Shown: one piece after another, positions 59,189 to 64,000 of the stretch
How the letters are laid out: every line of letters starts with the position of its first letter
Position numbering within the stretch: the first letter of the stretch is position 1
NCBI GenBank assembly: GCA_963844205.1
Contig: CAWJNK010000001.1
Location: 2,294,001-2,358,000, forward strand
Source: DASSUW01 sp963844205
GTDB lineage: Bacteria; Actinomycetota; Thermoleophilia; Solirubrobacterales; Solirubrobacteraceae
Reading direction: 5' to 3'
DNA: 64,000 bases
The notes under the pieces: model-generated
What the model saw: only the letters and a program-made list of their open reading frames with translations
What the model was told of the DNA's origin: nothing
The model's database searches: none
Position numbers and translations under genes: made by a program

Positions 59189-61900
59189 GGGCACGGCCTC
59201 GGAGGCGAACCTCCGGATCAGCGCTGCGCGGGAGTTGATGTCGAGCTTGCGGTAGATCCGGCTCAGGTGGAACTCGACGGTCTTGTGGCTCAGGAACAGC
59301 GCCGCGCCGACCTCCTTGTTCGCCTTGCCCTCGGCCACCTGGAGCGCGATCTGGAGCTCCTGCGGGGTCAGCTCCTCCGCCTCATGCGGCAGTCGGCGCC
59401 GCAGCGTCTCGCCGGTCGCGCGCAGCTCGCCACGCGCCCGTTCGGCCCACGGCCTCGCGCCGATCCGCTCGAACGCCTCGAGCGCCGGCCGGAGCTGCTC
59501 GCGCGCCTCGACGCGCCGCCCCGCGCGGCGCAGCCGCTCGCCGTGGCACAGACGGGTCCGGGCGAGCGCGAACGGGCTCTGGACCGCTTCGTGCAGGGCG
59601 ATGGCCTGCTCGAAGTGATCCCCGTCGGCGAGCAGGCCGCGACAGCGCGCGGCGAGGGCCGCCGGCAACGGCGCCGACGCGAGCTCCGAGCGTTCGAACG
59701 CCGCGAGGATCGCCTCGGCGTCCGCGACGCGCCCGACGCGCACGAAGGCCTCGGCGAGCTCGAGCTGAGGCGAGACGCCGGGGATGTAGAGCGCGCGCTC
59801 GTCGGCGTGGCGGGCGACGTCCTCGAGCCGGCCGATCGCCTCGTCGACGCGCCCGAGCCCGAGGTCGAGCAGCGCCAGGCAGTGCGAGACCAGGAGCTGG
59901 TACAGCCGGAACCCGAACGCTGCGGCGCGACGCTGCGTCTCGTCGGCATAGGCGCGGCACTGCGCCTCGTCGCCGCGCAGCGCGTGGACCCACGTGAGCA
60001 CGCCCAGCGCCTGGGTCGCGGTCACGGGCTGGTCGATCTCGTCCGCCAGGTCGAGCGCCTCGCCGGCATCCGCCTGGGCCTCGTTCCAGCGGCTCGCATG
60101 CAGCGCCTGCCAGGCGGAGCTGGCGAGCAGGTGGGGAAGCGAGCCGACCGCGCCGGCCGCCCGGGCGCGTCGCACGGTCTCCGCGAGGGTGTCATGGGCG
60201 AGCTCGTGGAGACCAAGCCATCCGAGCGCCGCTGACAGCCGGCCCGCTCGGAGCGGATCGGCACTCGTCGCCCCGACGAGCTCGACCGCCCGCTGCAGAT
60301 GCGGCCTGGCCTCGGCGAAGCGGCCGGCGAAGCACAGCCCGTACCCGAGCGCGACCGCGGCCTCCGCATCCGTCTCGCCGCCGTCCGGCGCTGCGAGCGC
60401 CCGGGCCTTGCGCGCGGTCTCGACCGCCAGCGCGGGCTCGCGCACGCGGATCAGGGCGTTCACCGCGTCCGCCGCGGCGGCGACCGCTGCGCTCCGGTCC
60501 GAGTGCTCCAGCAGCGCGACGGCGTCGAGGAGAGCAGTCGCGGCGCGGTCGGCCCGTCCGGAGAAGAACTCGATCGCGCCCTGCAGCCGCAGCGCCTCGG
60601 CGCGCACCGGGCCATCGCCGACTCCCGCCAGCGTCTCGGCGATCAGCGCGGCGGCTGCGTCCGTGCGCCCGGCCCGCCATGCCGCGTCCGCCGCGGCCGC
60701 GAGCCGCTCCAGCCCGGCCCTCGGGTCGGGGCTCAGCCGGGCCGCGCGCTCGAACGCCGCTGCCGAGGCCGCGTAGCCGCTCCGCCGCCGAGCCTGCTCC
60801 GCCGCCTGCGCCAGCGCCTCGGCCGCCACCTCGTCGGGACCCAGAGCGGCGCCCGCCAGGTGCCACGCGCGCGCCTCGGCGCCCGACGGGCCGAGCACGT
60901 CGGCCAGCGCCCGGTGCGCGGCGCGGCGCTCTGACGCCGCGGCGGCGTGATACACGGCGGACCGCACCAGCGGATGGCGAAACTCGAGCGCCCCGTGCCT
61001 GAGCCGGAGCAGGCCCGCGTCCTCGAGCCGCTCCAGGGCCTCGGGCGCCAGCCCCAGGGCGATGGTTGCGGCCACGACGGGCTCCAGATCGCTCGAGCTG
61101 CTCACCGCCGCGACCAGCAGCGCCCGCCGTTCGTCCTCGGGCAGCGCCTCGGCACGCCGCGCGAACGCGCGCTCGACGGACGAGCCGGCCGGGAGCGGAT
61201 CGTCCAGAGGCGCTCTCCCCGCAAGCTGCTCGGCCGACAGCAGGCTGGGGAGCTCGATCAACGCGAGCGGATTGCCTCCCGCCGACTCGAACAGCCGCTC
61301 GGCGACCTCCGGAGCGATGTCGCGAAGGATGGTCGTGGCCGCCTCGCGAGACAGGCCGGTCAACCACATCGACTCGACGCCGGGCGCGTCGAAGGTGCGT
61401 TGCTCGCCTTCGCGGGCCGAGGCGAGCACCGCCACGCGATCGGCCTTCAGCCGCCGGATCGCGAACGTCAGCGCGTCCTGCGACGAGCGATCGATCCAGT
61501 GCGCGTCGTCGAGAACGACGAACAGCGGATTGGCCTCCGCCGCCGCGGCGAGCAGGCTGAGCGTCGCGGCTCCGACCGCGAAGCGGTCCTGCGCTTCGCC
61601 GGACCCGAGCCCGAGCGCGGCGCGCATCCCGTCGGCCTGGTGCTCGGGGATCTCGTCGAGGTGGTGTCGCAGCGGCCAGCACAGCTCGAGCAGTGCCGAG
61701 AACTCGAGCTCTGCCTCCGACTCGACTCCGAGGGCGCGGACGGCCGTCATCCCGGCGGACCGGTCGATCGCGTAGTCGAGAAGCGCGGTCTTGCCGATCC
61801 CCGCGTCGCCGCGGACCACGAGCGCCTCGCTGCGCCCCGCGCGGGCACGGTCGAGCAGCTCGTCAAGCCGCGCGCATTCGCTGTCACGGCCGATCAGCAC
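59177..61900 (-). CDS. LAL-type LuxR regulator with AAA+ ATPase domain (B)
   Basis: A 907-residue paralogue of the protein at 56450, similar along its whole length: LIGRDSECARLDELLDRA, Walker A GDAGIGKTALLDYAI, Walker B FVVLDDAHWID, NPLALIELPSLL, a TPR-like middle and LuxR HTH LTPQELQIALQVAEGKANKEVG with LSHKTVEFHLSRIYRKL. The two HTH domains differ at few positions, so they may bind related sites. GTG 61900 is 6 nt after TAGCGT. It faces the metalloprotease-like gene at 62027 on its far side. Confidence 0.9.
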   Translation of the reverse strand: MLIGRDSECARLDELLDRARAGRSEALVVRGDAGIGKTALLDYAIDRSAGMTAVRALGVESEAELEFSALLELCWPLRHHLDEIPEHQADGMRAALGLGSGEAQDRFAVGAATLSLLAAAAEANPLFVVLDDAHWIDRSSQDALTFAIRRLKADRVAVLASAREGEQRTFDAPGVESMWLTGLSREAATTILRDIAPEVAERLFESAGGNPLALIELPSLLSAEQLAGRAPLDDPLPAGSSVERAFARRAEALPEDERRALLVAAVSSSSDLEPVVAATIALGLAPEALERLEDAGLLRLRHGALEFRHPLVRSAVYHAAAASERRAAHRALADVLGPSGAEARAWHLAGAALGPDEVAAEALAQAAEQARRRSGYAASAAAFERAARLSPDPRAGLERLAAAADAAWRAGRTDAAAALIAETLAGVGDGPVRAEALRLQGAIEFFSGRADRAATALLDAVALLEHSDRSAAVAAAADAVNALIRVREPALAVETARKARALAAPDGGETDAEAAVALGYGLCFAGRFAEARPHLQRAVELVGATSADPLRAGRLSAALGWLGLHELAHDTLAETVRRARAAGAVGSLPHLLASSAWQALHASRWNEAQADAGEALDLADEIDQPVTATQALGVLTWVHALRGDEAQCRAYADETQRRAAAFGFRLYQLLVSHCLALLDLGLGRVDEAIGRLEDVARHADERALYIPGVSPQLELAEAFVRVGRVADAEAILAAFERSELASAPLPAALAARCRGLLADGDHFEQAIALHEAVQSPFALARTRLCHGERLRRAGRRVEAREQLRPALEAFERIGARPWAERARGELRATGETLRRRLPHEAEELTPQELQIALQVAEGKANKEVGAALFLSHKTVEFHLSRIYRKLDINSRAALIRRFASEAVPSGV

Positions 61901-61906
61901 ACGCCC

Positions 61907-61948
61907 ACGCTAACCCCGCAGGCGGACCGGCGCTAGGGATGTCCCCTA
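61907..61948 (-). promoter_or_regulatory. LAL regulator promoter: palindrome plus TAGCGT box
   Basis: On the minus strand, TAGGGGACATCCCTAG (61933-61948) sits 32 nt before GTG 61900 and TAGCGT (61907-61912) ends 6 nt before it. Fourteen of the sixteen palindrome bases equal those at 56401-56416. It may also act on the divergent gene at 62027. Confidence 0.65.
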
Positions 61949-62026
61949 AGCCGCGGGGGTGACCGCCCGGGCAGGTCCAGGGATCGTGCAGAAGCGATCC
62001 CTGGCGGGTGCCGTGACGATCGCGCC

Positions 62027-64000
62027 ATGCCCGAACAGCACCTTCACGAGACGGACAAGCTCCGTCGCCTTGCCTGGCTGACGACGGTCGCCGCGGTGGT
62101 CGTCGCCGTCGCGCTCCCAGCGTCGGCCTCGGCCCATGCGGCCGGCGCCGAGGCGGTCGTCGACTTCGAGGACGCACCGGTCGGCACCCAGATCACGACG
62201 CGCTACCTCCACACCGGCGGCCTGATGCAGGGGGTGACGTTCGGCGAGTTCACCACGGGGACCGCCGGCGAGCTGCCGCGCGTCGAGGACGCCGGCGACC
62301 AGGCCGCGTCCGGGACCAAGGTGGCGAGCATCTACGACGACAACGTCGAGTTTCCCGACGCGCGAACCTACGGCAAGTTCCGGTTCGCGAAGCACTTCGT
62401 CCGCGTGACCGTGGGGATGGCGCCCGGCGGCCCACCGCGCACGATCGCGCTCACCGGCTACAACGCCGCGGGCACGCCGATCGTCGGGGCGCACAATCAG
62501 ACGCTCGTGGCTCCCGGCGCCGGCTACAAGGTCCCGCTCGAGATCCACAGCGCCGCCGGCCAGATCGCGTACTTCCGCGTCGCGCCTGTCGGCAGCGGCG
62601 CGGTGCCGGTTGTGAAGATCGACGATGTCGCGTTCGACGTGCCCGAGCCGGGCGCGCCTCCGCCGGCGGCCGACTTCGGGCTCTCGCTCGACCAGAACTC
62701 GGTGATGGGCGAGGACGTCGGCGTGCGGCGGGGCGAGTCGACCACGGCCCGGATCGTCGTCGGCCGCGTGAACGGCGCGTCCGGCCCGCTGGAGTTCAGC
62801 GTGAGCGGGCTCCCGCAGGGCGTCTCGGCGCGGTGGGTGCCCGGGAATCCGAGCGCCGCGCCCAGCGTCGGGCTCGAGCTCACCGCGGCGGACAACGCGC
62901 CGGCGGCCGGCGACCAGCCGATCACCGTCACCGCCGACCCGCAGGGCAATGCGCAGGCGGGCCCGGCGCCCCGTTCGGTCCACTTCGATCTCGACGTCTT
63001 CCGGAACTACGACCTGCGCGTCACCGGCATCGAGGTGACGCAGGGCATCCAGGCCCAGCACATCGCCGTGCGCGAGCAACTCGCAGTGCGCGGTGGTGCC
63101 GTCGCTGCCGCGCCTGAGCCCGTCCAACCCGGCGGCGCCCGTGCGCGTACCAGGGCGTCCGGCTCGTGCGGTCGAAGAAGACCGTGGCGCGCGTGTTCGC
63201 CAACACGACGCAGGCCGGCGGCGTCGAGGACGTCGGCATCGTGCTGCGCGGCTTCCGCGACGGCAAGGAGCTCCCGGGCAGCCCGCTCGTGCGCGAGCGT
63301 GACGTCGCGTCCGGGCTGTTCCCGCACGTGACCTGGACCGAGCGCACGCACCCGAAGGGCGGCGAGGTGTTCGTCCTGCCGCCGTCGTGGTCGTCCGGCA
63401 GCGTCACCCTGGAGGCCGAGCTGCGCGAGCCGCTCAGGTTCATCGGGCACGGTGCGGCCGAGTGCGTCGAGGCCGGCTGCCAGGCGAACAACCGGTTCCG
63501 CATGACCGGCATCCCGTTCGTCTCGACGGGCTACATCGACCTCGCGACCGTCCGCATGTGGTTCCGGGGCGAGCTCGCGCGCTGCGCCGCCGAGGAGCCG
63601 AGCGAGTCGGCCGCGCGCCGGTGCCCCGCGCCGTGGAAGGCGCTCGCGAAGCCCGCGCAGCTGCTCCCGCTGCAGGAGAACGGCTACAACTTCGACCCCG
63701 TCTCCTACTACGGCTCGGTGGAGATCACCGACCTCAAGAAGGAGTACACGAAAGAGGATCGCTCGCGCGAGGCCAAGTACCGCCTCGACGACTACGCCGA
63801 CGACCAGCCGCGCGGGTGCAGCTCTCGCCGCTTCTGCGCCGATCAGCTGTTCGGCGTCTACGGCCCGAAGTACAGCACCGGCGGCCACAGCCGCGGTCGG
63901 CTCGCGACGCCCATGCCGGGCGGCGGGTGGATCATCGACCAGCCGTTCGCGGTGGCCTCGTGGAAGTCGGCGCAGACGCACGAGCTCTCGCACGGCCTCG
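62027..64000 (+). pseudogene. secreted zincin-type metalloprotease-like gene, frameshifted, runs off window
   Basis: The frame from ATG 62027 encodes a signal peptide (LTTVAAVVVAVALPASASA), a beta-rich domain and VTGIEVTQGIQAQ, then loses sense near 63058. A second frame continues SPCASNSQCAVVPSLPRLSP to PAAPVR (about 63146), and a third YQGVRLVRSKKTVARVFANT through to the window edge, where THELSHGL gives an HExxH zinc motif. Two single-base shifts therefore separate parts of what looks like one protein of more than 650 residues. Either a true pseudogene or sequencing errors in GC runs. Confidence 0.65.

Overview
This window is very GC-rich DNA with tightly packed genes, many GTG starts, frequent ATGA/GTGA start-stop overlaps and many start codons only 6-9 nt downstream of a TANNNT box. 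That combination suggests a soil actinobacterium. The mix of LAL-type LuxR regulators, a DUF3891 protein, Gly-rich PGRS-like secreted proteins and CARDB/PKD/LamG secreted proteins makes Thermoleophilia (Solirubrobacterales) my best guess. This is inference; no rRNA or marker gene is present to prove it.

Layout. 1-12.3 kb holds housekeeping and accessory metabolism: a PLP decarboxylase, a hybrid histidine kinase, a coupled minus-strand operon (DsbA-like, LLM flavin oxidoreductase, DUF488, MFS exporter, NUDIX), RNase HI, a DMT-type membrane protein, a PucR regulator, a YdeI-like protein and an Asp-nucleophile hydrolase. 12.3-13.8 kb is an IS110-family element with structured non-coding ends, candidate bridge-RNA regions. 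14-16.4 kb has a cytidylate kinase-like gene facing a GntR-lrgA-lrgB operon. 16.45-22.46 kb is an accessory island bracketed by an inverted duplication (67 bp identical, 90 bp in all). It carries a reductase, a methyltransferase, a hydrolase-LuxR fusion, a decayed three-gene small-ORF cassette and an intact IS3 element with 3-bp target repeats. 22.5-26.6 kb is a coupled operon: winged-helix protein, alpha/beta hydrolase, wax ester synthase/DGAT and HD protein. 26.6-33.1 kb has a divergent reductase/ArsR-SRPBCC locus, a LamG-Vps62 secreted protein, DUF3891 and an MMPL transporter.

33.1-39.8 kb is a secreted redox and sugar cluster: a ThuA-sugar dehydrogenase-PKD protein, a DUF1080-like protein, a multicopper oxidase and a cupredoxin. 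Electron transfer from sugar oxidation to copper proteins is a plausible but unproven role. 40-54 kb has an amidase, two NarL-type sensor kinases, a response regulator, a globin, a second secreted copper-type protein and two tandemly duplicated Gly-rich secreted proteins; the duplication carried along the 3' end of the adjacent kinase gene. 54-62 kb has a Cys-repeat secreted protein, a secretory lipase and two convergent LAL regulators that share the same upstream palindrome. The right edge is a secreted zinc-metalloprotease-like gene broken by two apparent frameshifts.

Transcription signals. Perfect hairpins separate most convergent pairs (14.6, 33.1, 37.6, 43.2 and 54.5 kb). No tRNA, rRNA, riboswitch or CRISPR array was recognised.
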